Positions 24,471-33,354 of a stretch of 64,000 nt of DNA are shown here, one piece after another. The position numbers and the translations under genes were made by a program. The DNA comes from JBMNEH01 sp050948665 (lineage in GTDB: Bacteria > Bacillota > Clostridia > Christensenellales > UMGS416). The DNA is taken from the NCBI GenBank assembly GCA_050948665.1, contig JBMNEH010000001.1, positions 310,001 through 374,000 on the forward strand, in the 5' to 3' direction. Below the pieces are notes generated by a model. That model had not been told where the DNA came from. It worked only from the letters and a program-made list of their open reading frames with translations, and ran no database searches. Positions within the stretch are counted from its first letter, which is position 1; each line of letters begins with the position of its first letter.

Positions 24471-25301
24471 ATGTACTACCGGCATTCGATGCAATATGAC
24501 TACCCCGACAGGAGCGATGCCCATATGATGGAGGTCGTTCATCAGGTGGACACCCATTTTGACGAGCATTTTCCCTATTTGGACGAATCCTTCGGGTATA
24601 AGCTGGCCCGGGCCGGGCTGTGGCTGGCGCTCAACACCTTTGTGTTCCCCGTCTGCTCGATGAGGTACGGATTGAAGATATCCGGCCGGGAGCACCTGCG
24701 GGCCAACAGGAAGCTTTTCCGCGACGGGGCGATCACCATCTGTAACCATGTGTTCCGGTGGGATTATATCTGCGTCATGAAAGGTATTCGTCCCCACCTC
24801 CAGTACCACCCCGGCTGGGCGGGCAACTACGAGGGGAAGGACAGGACGATGGTACGGCTGGTGGGGGGGATCCCCATCCCGGCGGGGAATCTGCCGGCGA
24901 TGAAAGCCTTTTCCAGGGCGATGGACAGGTTGTTCGAGAAAAAGAGCTGGGTGCATTTTTTCCCGGAGGGCTCCCTTTGGTTTTATTATCCCGACCTTCG
25001 CCCGCTGAAGCCGGCGGTGTTCAAGTATGCCCATAAATACGGGCGCCCGGTGATTCCCATGGCGCTGTCCTTCCGCCCACGGAAGGGATTCTGGAGACTA
25101 TTCGATAAAAAGGATGTACCCTGCGTCGAGCTACATATCGGTCAGCCGCTGCTGCCCGACCCCGCCCTGCCGTTGATGGAGGATGCCGATCGGATACGGC
25201 TGGAGGCCTGCCGGGTGATGCAGGCGATGCTGGGGGTTTCCCCCGGAGATCCCACCTACAACGAGAACCAGAACATAGACGAATACGTAAAGACCATGTA
25301 G
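24471..25301 (+). CDS. 1-acyl-sn-glycerol-3-phosphate acyltransferase family protein
   Basis: The 276-residue PlsC-family acyltransferase has the catalytic NHVFRWD (H-x4-D form) and the glycerophosphate-binding FFPEGS. It would add acyl chains to lysophosphatidic acid or another lysolipid at the membrane. Its N-terminal 40 residues are not typical of PlsC. AAGGAG precedes the start. Confidence 0.88.
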   Translation: MYYRHSMQYDYPDRSDAHMMEVVHQVDTHFDEHFPYLDESFGYKLARAGLWLALNTFVFPVCSMRYGLKISGREHLRANRKLFRDGAITICNHVFRWDYICVMKGIRPHLQYHPGWAGNYEGKDRTMVRLVGGIPIPAGNLPAMKAFSRAMDRLFEKKSWVHFFPEGSLWFYYPDLRPLKPAVFKYAHKYGRPVIPMALSFRPRKGFWRLFDKKDVPCVELHIGQPLLPDPALPLMEDADRIRLEACRVMQAMLGVSPGDPTYNENQNIDEYVKTM

Positions 25302-25360
25302 CGCCGGCATCTTCCTCGCCGGAGGGAGAGTCTTCCCCTCAACAGGAAGGCGGGGAGGGG
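25302..25360. repeat. Possible intergenic repeat remnant (copy D)
   Basis: CGCCGG/CCGGAG and CTTCC-CCTCAACA-GGAAG inverted repeats resemble other copies in the window. Alternatively this is simply the terminator region of the acyltransferase gene. Confidence 0.3.
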
Positions 25361-25363
25361 TTC

Positions 25364-25392
25364 TTGTACGGGCGGGAAGTTTGGGTTATAAT
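25364..25392 (+). promoter_or_regulatory. Promoter of the CorC-like gene
   Basis: TTGTAC (25364-25369), 17 bp and TATAAT (25387-25392) lie 20 bases upstream of the start codon, which is preceded by AAGGAGGG. Confidence 0.8.
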
Positions 25393-25412
25393 GGAGCCGT
25401 TAAGGAGGGAGT

Positions 25413-26732
25413 ATGGACGACCCGTTATTATGGCAGCTGCTGCTGCAAGCCCTGTTGATTTTCTGCAACGCGGTGTTTTCCGGCGCTGAGATCGCCGTGA
25501 TCACCATGAATGATCTCCGCATGGAGAAGCTTGCGGAGGAGGGAAACCGGCAGGCCAAGCGGCTGAAGAAGCTGACATCCCAGCCCGCCCGTTTTTTGGC
25601 CACGATACAGGTGGCGATCACGCTGGCGGGCTTTTTGGGAAGCGCCTTTGCGGCGGACAACTTTGCCGAGCGGTTGGTGGATCTGTGTGTGAAGGCAGGG
25701 TGGGCGATTCCGGTGAAAACGTTGAATGCCGTCGCGGTCATAATGATCACGCTGCTTTTGTCCTATATCACACTGGTATTCGGAGAGCTGGTGCCCAAGC
25801 GGCTGGCCCAGCGCAGGGCGGAAAAGTTTGCTCTGGGGATCTCCGGCCTGATCCGCTTTACGGGGATCATCTTCGCCCCGCTGGTGTGGCTGCTGGAGAA
25901 ATCCACCAACGCGGTGCTCCGGATATTGGGGATCGACCCCAATGAGCAGGAGCAAAATGTCTCCGAAGAGGAGATCCGGATGATGATCGATGTGGGCAGC
26001 GAAAGAGGCGCCATCGAGCCGGAGGAGAAGGAGATGCTCCAGAACGTGTTTGCCTTCGGCGATACCCGGGTGGAGGAGATACTGACCCACCGGACGGATG
26101 TGGTTCTGTTGTATTTGGAGGACAGCGACGAGGAATGGCGGGAGATGCTGCGCTCCACCCGGCACAGCTGCTATCCCGTCTGCCGGGATACCGCGGACAA
26201 GGTGGTGGGGGTGCTGAAGGCCAGGGAATATTTCCGCATCGGCACTTATGACAGGGATACAGTGATGCGCTACGCGGTAACGCCGGCCCGTTTTGTGCCG
26301 GAAAGCGCCATGGCGGACGACCTTTTCCGGGATATGCAGAGTAAGCGTTATTCCTTTGCTGTGGTAGTGGACGAGTACGGCGGCATGAGCGGCGTCGTCA
26401 CGATGAACGACCTGCTGGAGGTCATCGTAGGTGATTTGGATGAACCGGGAGAGATGCCGGAATTGATACAGACCGGAGAGGATACCTGGCAGGCGGTAGG
26501 GACGCTGCCGCTGGAGGAACTGGCGGCGGCGGGCATCGATGGCCTTCCCACAGAGGAGTTCGATACCTTCGGCGGCTGGGTGTTTGCTTCGTTGCCAGAG
26601 GTACCGGGTGACGGGACTACCTTTGAGATCACGCTGCAGGGACTGCACATCAGGGTCGCCGAGATTCGTAACCGCCGGATACAGAAGGCCTTTATCGAAA
26701 AGCTCCCTCCCCGCCCGACGGAAGAGGAGTAG
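25413..26732 (+). CDS. HlyC/CorC (CNNM) family membrane protein
   Basis: This 439-residue protein has an N-terminal CNNM membrane domain (about 1-190, with SGAEIAVITMNDLR and GELVPKRLAQ). A tandem CBS pair follows (about 205-335, including DEYGGMSGVVTMNDLLE), then a C-terminal CorC/HlyC domain. The family handles Mg2+/Co2+ efflux or homeostasis, and the CBS pair would sense nucleotides. It is monocistronic with its own promoter and a strong bidirectional terminator. Confidence 0.92.
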   Translation: MDDPLLWQLLLQALLIFCNAVFSGAEIAVITMNDLRMEKLAEEGNRQAKRLKKLTSQPARFLATIQVAITLAGFLGSAFAADNFAERLVDLCVKAGWAIPVKTLNAVAVIMITLLLSYITLVFGELVPKRLAQRRAEKFALGISGLIRFTGIIFAPLVWLLEKSTNAVLRILGIDPNEQEQNVSEEEIRMMIDVGSERGAIEPEEKEMLQNVFAFGDTRVEEILTHRTDVVLLYLEDSDEEWREMLRSTRHSCYPVCRDTADKVVGVLKAREYFRIGTYDRDTVMRYAVTPARFVPESAMADDLFRDMQSKRYSFAVVVDEYGGMSGVVTMNDLLEVIVGDLDEPGEMPELIQTGEDTWQAVGTLPLEELAAAGIDGLPTEEFDTFGGWVFASLPEVPGDGTTFEITLQGLHIRVAEIRNRRIQKAFIEKLPPRPTEEE

Positions 26733-26751
26733 AAAACGGAGGCAGGGACAG

Positions 26752-26798
26752 AATAAGGAACGGGACACGCGCCGAGCGACCGTGTCCCGTTCCTTATT
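26752..26798. terminator. Bidirectional terminator
   Basis: A perfect 18-bp stem (26752-26769 with 26781-26798: AATAAGGAACGGGACACG and its complement) sits between convergent genes. Confidence 0.9.
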
Positions 26799-26803
26799 TC
26801 GTG

Positions 26804-27478
26804 TTACCAAATAAACGGTATCAGGCGATATTTGACTTTTTGCTTATACGCGGCATACCCCTCGAGTTCTCTCTCAAGAAGTTCTTCCTCGTTTTTGATT
26901 CTGAGGATGATGAGAAAAGGATGTATAAGAAAAAACGGGAACGCATACAGGGAACCCAGCACGAACGGTATTGAGAAAGACAAGAGGATCGCGGCGGCGT
27001 ACATGGGATGCCTGACGATGCCGTACAGCCCCGTGTCGATCACCTTCTGATTTTCCTGTACTTCAATAGCGTGGCTGAGGTAGGTGTTTTCCCTGAGTAC
27101 CTCCGCATAAAGAAGATACGCCGCAAGAAAGACCGCGGCGGCACCGATCGCGGCGCCCTTTGGCAGGATATACCACCCGAACCGAAACCCCAGTCCCGCG
27201 ACGATGAAGCCCGCCGCAAACATCAGTCCGCTGCATATGACTACGATGTTCTGCTCTTTTCGCTTTTCTTTTGCATGAAGCCGCTTTTCCAGCAGCGCGG
27301 GATTTTTGATCATCATAATGACGCCCGCAAGGAGCATCGGCGCAAATAGTATCCCCATAAACAACCAGCCGTTGGGAAAGGATAAAGTACCTGCAGACAA
27401 GAACAGCAATAAGCCGACCGAGACAACGCCTGATATAAATTTCGTGACCGCCCGCAGAAATAATTTTGCCGTCATCAT
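26804..27478 (-). CDS. Isoprenylcysteine carboxyl methyltransferase family protein
   Basis: The 224-residue integral membrane methyltransferase of the ICMT/PEMT type has about five hydrophobic segments. The C-terminal signature is GLYGIVRHPMYAA followed by KNEEELLERELEGYAAYKQ. In bacteria these modify lipids, quinones or unknown small molecules; the true substrate is unknown. Two adjacent ATGs (27478, 27475) follow GGAG; I report the first. Confidence 0.87.
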   Translation of the reverse strand: MMTAKLFLRAVTKFISGVVSVGLLLFLSAGTLSFPNGWLFMGILFAPMLLAGVIMMIKNPALLEKRLHAKEKRKEQNIVVICSGLMFAAGFIVAGLGFRFGWYILPKGAAIGAAAVFLAAYLLYAEVLRENTYLSHAIEVQENQKVIDTGLYGIVRHPMYAAAILLSFSIPFVLGSLYAFPFFLIHPFLIILRIKNEEELLERELEGYAAYKQKVKYRLIPFIW

Positions 27479-27586
27479 CAAGCTCCGTGAAATGGTGATT
27501 TTTCAGTCTGGCACCCCTGCACAGGATCGTCAGCGCCTTGCTCTTTTATATATCCTACCCCTCGGGAGACGGGAGATCATAACAGT

Positions 27587-27615
27587 ATTATAAATACTTC
27601 GCGTCCTTTTATCAA
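27587..27615 (-). promoter_or_regulatory. Promoter of the ICMT-like gene
   Basis: On the minus strand TTGATA (27615-27610), 17 bp and TATAAT (27592-27587). The rest of 27616-27740 shows no gene. Confidence 0.75.
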
Positions 27616-27743
27616 GATAGTCCGCGGTCTCCGGAAGATTGTTTCTGCCGCTGCTTTCAGCGGAGACCGGGATCCGGGGCAGGGTTTTCGGGGGGATGTT
27701 TCATCCTTTTCTGTTTAATGATGACGGACGCCCGGAACAGAAG

Positions 27744-27780
27744 AAGGCCCGATCGATGATGTATCGACCGGGCCTTTATA
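27744..27780. terminator. Terminator after the sigma/anti-sigma operon
   Basis: The stem AAGGCCCG/CGGGCCTT is extended by ATCGAT/ATCGA. It lies 38 bases beyond the RsgI-like stop codon at 27818. Confidence 0.8.
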
Positions 27781-27817
27781 TATATGACAGGACGGGGATC
27801 TCATTTCCTCCGGGAGA

Positions 27818-28558
27818 TCATTTGCCGCCCTGATTACCGTTTCTCTGCCCGCCATAGCCGCTGCCGTTCCGCGGCTCACCGGCGTTCTCGGACAACTCCT
27901 CGATACGGTCCCATATCTGCCGCATGGTCAGCTCCCGTACCTCCTCCGTGGAAACATCGGGGTCAAGTTCCTGTAGCTCCCGGAATGCCCGATACTTTCC
28001 GAAAGACAATCCGGCATCGTGGGCCGCGGCTACCTCCTCACGGTTTCCGTACCGGCACTCCACATTGGGTGACGCGGCATACGGACAGGCGGCTATCCTG
28101 GCGCGCATCTCCTGGCTTTTCCTTTCGGTACTTCCGATAACGGTAATGGAAACAAGGCCGTTGTTTTCAAGATAGGGCTGCATCGCGTCATCGGACAAAA
28201 GGGTATCAAGGGCGTCGGCATAGTGGAGATTTTTCAGCTCCACATCAGCGGCAAGAGCCGTTCCGTCCTCATTATAGCCCGTCACCGATACGACCCGGTC
28301 AAAGGGGTTCACCCCCAGCTCGATGGAAGGGTTGACATCCACGCTGATGGCGGATACCGGCGTCACATAAGATTTCCAGCCCCCCAGGCCCAGCAGCGCC
28401 AGCGCAAGGCAGGCAAAGGCGACGGCTATCCGCAGGACGGGCGTCCGCTTCGGAGCAGACAGCTTTGCCGCAAGGAAGGTTTTTGTGCTCCGCTTGAGCC
28501 CCTCCTCCGCGCGCACACTGTCTATGGCGTCGCGAATTTTATTATCCAACCTCTTCAC
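27818..28558 (-). CDS. RsgI-type anti-sigma factor
   Basis: This 246-residue protein has a cytoplasmic N-terminus and one transmembrane helix (about 42-61, RIAVAFACLALALLGLGGW). The RsgI signature follows on the outside: SAISVDVNPSIELGVNPFDRV in pieces at about 70-90. Its start overlaps the sigma gene by 17 bases, as expected for an anti-sigma factor made with its sigma. The external part ends in a Gly/Asn-rich tail. RsgI proteins sense extracellular signals such as polysaccharides in other Clostridia; no carbohydrate-binding module is seen here. Confidence 0.85.
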   Translation of the reverse strand: MKRLDNKIRDAIDSVRAEEGLKRSTKTFLAAKLSAPKRTPVLRIAVAFACLALALLGLGGWKSYVTPVSAISVDVNPSIELGVNPFDRVVSVTGYNEDGTALAADVELKNLHYADALDTLLSDDAMQPYLENNGLVSITVIGSTERKSQEMRARIAACPYAASPNVECRYGNREEVAAAHDAGLSFGKYRAFRELQELDPDVSTEEVRELTMRQIWDRIEELSENAGEPRNGSGYGGQRNGNQGGK

Positions 28559-29024
28559 CTCCCAACGCTTCGCGCAGCAAACCTTTGGCGCGGCGCAAAA
28601 GTGTATAGACCGTGTTGACTTTTTTGCCGAGCAATTTTCCTATCTCCACTGCCGAATAGCCTTCATAATAGTGAAGATACACCGCGTCCCTGTACTTTGC
28701 CGGCAACGCCAGCACCGCTTCCAGTACCCCGCGGTGTTCGTCGCTGATGCCGGTATCCGCCGGGATGGCTTCCTCCAATGAGACGGAACGGGAGCGGAAG
28801 GCGCTTTTCAGCAGATCCTTGCAGGCATTGATGGTCACACGGATAAACCAAGCCTTTTCGTGCTCCTCATTTTCAAATACAGCGGAGCTGAGGACATATT
28901 TCAGAAACACGGTCTGGAATATATCCTCCGTATCGGCATAGCTTTTCAGATGTACCATACAGATCCGCCGGACAGTGTCCGCATACAGTGCAATGGCACG
29001 GTTTGCCTCCGCCTCACTCCGCAT
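28542..29024 (-). CDS. ECF-type RNA polymerase sigma factor
   Basis: The 160-residue sigma-70 family protein has region 2 (LKSYADTEDIFQTVFLKYV, about 27-45; KAWFIRVTINACKDLL, about 57-72). Region 4 (LPAKYRDAVYLHYYEGYSAVEIGKLLGKKVNTV split over about 107-140) follows. Cognate target promoters probably include its own operon. Flanked by a secreted repeat protein upstream and the RsgI-like anti-sigma downstream. Confidence 0.92.
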   Translation of the reverse strand: MRSEAEANRAIALYADTVRRICMVHLKSYADTEDIFQTVFLKYVLSSAVFENEEHEKAWFIRVTINACKDLLKSAFRSRSVSLEEAIPADTGISDEHRGVLEAVLALPAKYRDAVYLHYYEGYSAVEIGKLLGKKVNTVYTLLRRAKGLLREALGGEEVG

Positions 29025-29039
29025 AGAAACCCTTCTCTG

Positions 29040-29393
29040 TCAGTTATTCCGCCCGCCCCTGCCGCGCTGCGCGCCGGTACCGTTCCGGGGCTGTATACCG
29101 CCGTTGGGGCGGTTATCGCACACGCCGTCGCCGTCCGCGTCGGCAAACCCGGCTTTTTCCGCCGCGCGCTGACGCGCTTGCCTGCCGGTGCCGTCCTGAG
29201 GACGAACGCCGTCATTGGGGCAGTTATCACACACACCGTCGCCGTCCGCGTCGACTCCGCCGCCTATATCGCACACGCCGTCACCGGCCGTGTCCGCAAC
29301 GCTTTCCGCTCGGGTATTCACCGCGGCGAAGGCGCCGGCGGCGCCGATAGATAACAACGCGGCGACTATAACGATAAGAACTACTTTTTTCAT
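29040..29393 (-). CDS. Secreted small protein with DxDGDGVCDN calcium-type repeats
   Basis: This 117-residue protein has a signal peptide (KKVVLIVIVAALLSIGAAGAFA). The mature part is made of thrombospondin-type-3-like units: TAGDGVCDI, then DADGDGVCDN twice, each of the latter followed by xPNxGxxPxxGTGxQ, a period near 45 residues. The Asp spacing suggests Ca2+ binding and each unit carries one cysteine. It is the first gene of the sigma/anti-sigma operon, so it may be part of the signal or the main output. Family function is unknown to me. Confidence 0.78.
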   Translation of the reverse strand: MKKVVLIVIVAALLSIGAAGAFAAVNTRAESVADTAGDGVCDIGGGVDADGDGVCDNCPNDGVRPQDGTGRQARQRAAEKAGFADADGDGVCDNRPNGGIQPRNGTGAQRGRGGRNN

Positions 29394-29442
29394 GGGATTG
29401 ACCTCCGTGGGTTTTGTAAGCCACTTCTGACTTCACCCATAA

Positions 29443-29469
29443 TACGAATGACAATGCCGAATCCGTTCA
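29443..29469 (-). promoter_or_regulatory. Candidate ECF-type autoregulated promoter
   Basis: On the minus strand TGAAC (29469-29465) and CGTA (29446-29443) are 18 bp apart, resembling ECF sigma promoters (GAAC...CGTA). It lies 50 bases upstream of the secreted repeat protein. The match is short, so confidence is low. Confidence 0.35.
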
Positions 29470-29484
29470 TTTTATGACCGGCCT

Positions 29485-31944
29485 CTAAATAAACAGGTTC
29501 ACATCGGATTCCTCGGCGTCTCCCAGATAGGCGCCCACGCCGCCCAGTTCCACGCCTTCGATCAATTCCTCCGGCTTGATGCCCATCACATCCATGCTCA
29601 TGGTGCAGGCAACGATCTTCACTCCCTGACCGATGGCTTTTTCGATCAGCGTTTCAAGGGAGTCCACATTTTTGTCGGCCATGATTTTTTTCATCATGGC
29701 GGTGCCCATCCCCCCCATATTCATGCGGGAGATCGAAAGCTTTTTGCTTCCGCGGGGCAGCATCGCGCCGAACATGGATTCCATAAATGTTTTTCTCACC
29801 GGCTGTTTCTTCGGTTTGCGCAGCGTCGTCAGGCCCCAGAAGGTGAAAAACATCGTCACCGGCCGCCCCATGGCTGCCGCGCCGTTGGCAATGATAAATC
29901 CGGCAAGCACCTTGTCCAAATCGCCCGAGAAGACGATTATCGTTTTGCCATCGGAGGCTTCACGGGATGTCTCCGGCAGGGAGCTCCCGCCTTTTCTGAC
30001 GACGGCGACATAGTCGGTTCCCCGCCGTTCCGTTAAAATAAGCGTGTTGCCCGTACGCCGGCACCAGGCGCCGATGTCCTTCATAAAGCCCGGATCGGAA
30101 GCCGCCACCTCCATAACTTCCCCGTTTTTCATATCCCGTATGGATTCAAACACCTTTATGATCGGGCCGGGACACTGCATACCGCTGCAATTCAGTCGCA
30201 CGGCGATCGCGGGGGCTGGGGGGATCTCTGTCTTTTCATATCCTGCGTCAGAAACAGGGGAAGTGATGCTGCCGGTCATATTCTGCTCCTCATAGTGTGT
30301 CGATTGATAGAAACGGGTTCCCGCGGGATAGAGCAGCACATCGGAAAAGCCGCTTTGCATCAATATGCGGGCCGCGTTATAGGAGCGCACGCCGATGGTG
30401 CAAAACGTAATGATGCGCCGGCTTTTATCAAGCTCGCCGATCCTTTCGCGCAGCTGACCCAGAGGGATATGTACCGCGTTCGGCAGTGGAAAGGTCATCA
30501 GCTCGGCGTCCTCCCGCACATCGAGCAGCACGGCGCCGGGGTCCTTTTCCACCGCGTCCCATGCGGAAAAGCGCACCATGCCGCGCAGCACGTTCTCCGC
30601 CACAAAGCCCGCCATATTGACAGGGTCTTTCGCGGAAGAGTAGGGGGGCGCGTAGGCCAGCTCCAGCTCCTTGAGCTCTGAAATGCCGGCTCCCAGCCGT
30701 ATCGCCGCGGAGATCACATCGATCCGCTTATCCACACCCTCCCCGCCTACGATTTGGGCGCCGAACAGCTGCCTGCCGTCCGTTGAAAACAGGAGCTTGA
30801 TCACCATGGGCACAGCGCCGGGATAATAGCCGGCGTGGGAGTTCTGGGTAATGATGAGGCTTTCATAATCCCTGCCTTTCACAAGGCCGCTTTTGATGAG
30901 GGATTTTTCGTTCGCGCCGGTGGAGGCGGCAGTCAGATCAAAAACCTTTGCCACCGATGTTCCCTGGGTCCCTTTATAGGTCTCATTGCCCCCCGCGATA
31001 TTGTCAGCGGCGATGCGCCCCTGCTTGTTGGCGGGGCCGGCAAGAGGTACCATGGCGGGAGATTTCGAAATGAAATCCTCCACTTCGATCACATCGCCCA
31101 CCGCGTAGATGTGGGGGTCGGAGGTGCGCAGGGAGGTATCCACTACAATGCCGCCACGGGCGTTGACGGCAAGGCCCGCCGCCCTGGCCAGTTCCCCGTT
31201 GGGACGTACACCGATGGAGAGTATGACAAGCTCCGCCGCGACCGTTTTCCCGCTTTGAAGGGTAACGACAATATGATCCTGCCGCTCTTCAAAGGCGGCG
31301 ACGCCGTCGCCGAGATAGAGCCTCACACCGTTCTGCGTGATGTTTTCATGGAGCAGCTGCGCCATCTCATAATCAAAGGGCGCCATCACCTGGTCCAGCA
31401 TTTCGATCACGGATACCTCAAGGCCGGCATGCCGCAGATTCTCCGTCATTTCCAGGCCGATGAAGCCGCCGCCGATCACCGCGGCAGTCTTGACCCCCCC
31501 GTCATGGACAAGAGCCCGGATTTCATCCGTATCCGGTATCGTCCACAAGGTTTTGACGCGGGGGGAATCGATGCCGGGTATCGGCGGACGCAGGGGGGAC
31601 GAGCCGGTGGAGAGCACAAGGGTATCATAGCTTTCGTCGTAGACCCGGCCGGTGGAAATGTCTTTTACCGAGACGGTCTTGTTCTCCCGGTCGATGGAGA
31701 GAACCTCATTCTTTACCCGTACATCCACCCGGAATTTTTCCCGCATGCCCTTGGGGGATTGCAGGAAGAGAGCGCTGCGGGACTTGATCACATCGCCGAC
31801 GTGATAGGGGAGACCGCAGTTGGCATAGGAAATATACGCGCCGCGCTCCAGCAGCACGATCTCCGCGGATTCATCCAGCCGGCGCAAGCGGGCGGCGCAG
31901 CTTGCACCGCCCGCTACGCCGCCGACAATGACGATTTTACTCAT
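29485..31944 (-). CDS. CoA-disulfide reductase-type flavoprotein fused to rhodanese, TusA and DsrE-like domains
   Basis: This 819-residue multidomain protein starts with an FAD/NAD(P)H disulfide reductase (1-450): GGVAGGASCAARLRR, redox Cys-43 in YANCGLPYH, NAD motif AVIGGGFIGLEM and FAD motif IYAVGDVIE. A rhodanese domain (about 465-560, cysteine in FCTIGVRS), a TusA-like domain (about 590-660, LNCSGMQCPGP) and a DsrE/DsrF-like domain (about 680-819) follow. It is predicted to move sulfane sulfur or reduce persulfides and CoA disulfides. The start at 31944 follows GGAGGG and overlaps the DUF6132 gene by eight bases. It is the last gene of the thiol/sulfur operon. Confidence 0.9.
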   Translation of the reverse strand: MSKIVIVGGVAGGASCAARLRRLDESAEIVLLERGAYISYANCGLPYHVGDVIKSRSALFLQSPKGMREKFRVDVRVKNEVLSIDRENKTVSVKDISTGRVYDESYDTLVLSTGSSPLRPPIPGIDSPRVKTLWTIPDTDEIRALVHDGGVKTAAVIGGGFIGLEMTENLRHAGLEVSVIEMLDQVMAPFDYEMAQLLHENITQNGVRLYLGDGVAAFEERQDHIVVTLQSGKTVAAELVILSIGVRPNGELARAAGLAVNARGGIVVDTSLRTSDPHIYAVGDVIEVEDFISKSPAMVPLAGPANKQGRIAADNIAGGNETYKGTQGTSVAKVFDLTAASTGANEKSLIKSGLVKGRDYESLIITQNSHAGYYPGAVPMVIKLLFSTDGRQLFGAQIVGGEGVDKRIDVISAAIRLGAGISELKELELAYAPPYSSAKDPVNMAGFVAENVLRGMVRFSAWDAVEKDPGAVLLDVREDAELMTFPLPNAVHIPLGQLRERIGELDKSRRIITFCTIGVRSYNAARILMQSGFSDVLLYPAGTRFYQSTHYEEQNMTGSITSPVSDAGYEKTEIPPAPAIAVRLNCSGMQCPGPIIKVFESIRDMKNGEVMEVAASDPGFMKDIGAWCRRTGNTLILTERRGTDYVAVVRKGGSSLPETSREASDGKTIIVFSGDLDKVLAGFIIANGAAAMGRPVTMFFTFWGLTTLRKPKKQPVRKTFMESMFGAMLPRGSKKLSISRMNMGGMGTAMMKKIMADKNVDSLETLIEKAIGQGVKIVACTMSMDVMGIKPEELIEGVELGGVGAYLGDAEESDVNLFI

Positions 31945-32182
31945 GTGAACCCTCCTCACTTTTTTCCGCCACACAGGCACGGCAACCGCCCGGCCGCAGC
32001 ACGGACCCCAACAGACCGCCCATTATCCCGCCGTAGAGAGTCGAAAGAACGGGATTTGCCGTAATGAGGCAGGCCCCGTCGGAGCATCCTACATAGCGGT
32101 ACAACAAAAAGCCTCCCGCGGCGCCGACAGCTATCCCTATGAAAACGGGAAAGTTTCTCTTTAAAAATTCTTTGAGTTTCAT
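31937..32182 (-). CDS. DUF6132-like small membrane protein
   Basis: The 81-residue protein has two hydrophobic segments around a conserved loop, YRYVGCSDGACLITANPVLS. A CRAC motif near the C-terminus follows. This matches DUF6132 proteins found beside thioredoxin and sulfur-metabolism genes. The cysteine pair GCxxGxC may bind or relay sulfur; that is inference. Overlaps the next gene by eight bases. Confidence 0.75.
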   Translation of the reverse strand: MKLKEFLKRNFPVFIGIAVGAAGGFLLYRYVGCSDGACLITANPVLSTLYGGIMGGLLGSVLRPGGCRACVAEKSEEGSHE

Positions 32183-32317
32183 GGATGGTACACCTCCTCT
32201 TCGTTATCAGTATAGAGGAAACGCCATCGATTTTCTGTGAGTTTATCACATTGGACGGGGTTCAAACACAAAAAACGGACGGACGAAAAGGCGCCCGCCG
32301 CGACGCAGAACGGAAAC

Positions 32318-33160
32318 TCATTTCGTTTTGCCGAAGAATCCGGATTTGATGGCGCCGGCCGGGCAGACATCCTTACACAGGCCGCAGCGGATACACTCGA
32401 CAGAGTTGATATTCCGCAGTACTTTCACGCCCATTTTACAAGCGCCCTCGCATTTGCCGCAACGAACGCAGGCGGTTTCATCCACCCTCATTTGATACAC
32501 GCTAAAGCGGTTGAGAAGACCGTAGATCGCCCCCAGGGGGCACAAATACTTGCAGAAAGGGCGATACAGGAATACGGAGCCGAGGAGCACCGCGATCAGA
32601 ACAGCCGTTTTCCAGGAGAACAGGAAGCCGAGAGCGCCGCGCACCGCTTCGTTTGCGATGGCCAGGGGGATACCGCCTCCCAACGTGCCCGCGGGGCAGA
32701 CGTATTTACAGAAGAAAGGCGCGCCGATGCCGTAGGCGTCGGTCAGTATCGCCGGAAGCAGCAGCACGGCGGCCAGCGCGATATATTTCCCCCAGCGGAA
32801 GATCTTGTCCGGCTGTTGGGGCAGCCGGGGCTTGGGAGAGGGGATCTTATGCAGCAGATCCTGCACAAAACCGAAGGGGCACAGAAGCCCGCAGACAAGG
32901 CGCCCGAACAGGACGCCGAAAAGCAGGACTGTGCCCGTGACATAATAGGATATGTTTTTTGTCCGGCCGCCTATCACCGCCTGCAGCGAACCTATGGGAC
33001 AGGCTCCCGCCGCGCCGGGGCAGGAATAGCAGTTCAGCCCCGGCACACAGATATGCTTTGCCGCGCCCCGGTATATTTTACCGGTGAAAAAATTGGGAAG
33101 GTGGGGGTTGTGCAGCAGCGATAAGGCTGCCTGTATGAGATGCCGCTTCCACTCTTTCAT
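32318..33160 (-). CDS. NapH/YccM-like membrane ferredoxin
   Basis: This 280-residue polytopic protein has two CxxxCP-type motifs on membrane loops (CGLLCPFGF; CKYLCPLGA). Two [4Fe-4S] motifs follow near the C-terminus (CVRCGKCEGACKMG and CIRCGLCKDVCPAG). The arrangement is that of NapH/CcoG-type electron-transfer proteins that pass electrons through the membrane. The start at 33160 is coupled to the small CXXC protein stop (TGATG). It probably feeds electrons to the extracytoplasmic thioredoxin-like protein of the operon. Confidence 0.86.
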   Translation of the reverse strand: MKEWKRHLIQAALSLLHNPHLPNFFTGKIYRGAAKHICVPGLNCYSCPGAAGACPIGSLQAVIGGRTKNISYYVTGTVLLFGVLFGRLVCGLLCPFGFVQDLLHKIPSPKPRLPQQPDKIFRWGKYIALAAVLLLPAILTDAYGIGAPFFCKYVCPAGTLGGGIPLAIANEAVRGALGFLFSWKTAVLIAVLLGSVFLYRPFCKYLCPLGAIYGLLNRFSVYQMRVDETACVRCGKCEGACKMGVKVLRNINSVECIRCGLCKDVCPAGAIKSGFFGKTK

Positions 33161-33330
33161 CAGCCCACACCGATACATTCCAGACAGATGTTGACGGCCT
33201 TTTGAAAGACCTCTTTTGCTTCGCCGGAATAAACGCCGAAAACGATGAGCCCTACAGCCGCGATGATGATCGCGGCTGTTATGAGGGCCCGGCCCTTTGC
33301 GGACTTGTGAAAAAGGGACGCATTGCTCAC
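33160..33330 (-). CDS. Small CXXC membrane protein (CD1871A family)
   Basis: A 56-residue protein starts at GTG 33330 with GGAGG eight bases upstream. It has one transmembrane segment (ALITAAIIIAAVGLIVFGVY) and ends NICLECIGVG, the C-terminal ICLECIG signature of the CD1871A family. Its stop overlaps the ATG of the membrane ferredoxin. It lies between TlpA-like and membrane-ferredoxin genes, so a role in the same transmembrane redox path is likely. It is short and easily missed. Confidence 0.8.
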   Translation of the reverse strand: MSNASLFHKSAKGRALITAAIIIAAVGLIVFGVYSGEAKEVFQKAVNICLECIGVG

Positions 33331-33354
33331 GCACAGCACCTCCGTTATATGGGA

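Noticed and set aside
27639..27833. 64-codon plus-strand frame
   Set aside because: It runs through a strong terminator hairpin and has no RBS or family resemblance.
29040..29393. CRISPR-like or tandem DNA repeat
   Set aside because: The repetition is at protein level (calcium-type repeats in a secreted protein); no spacer-repeat array exists here or elsewhere in the window.
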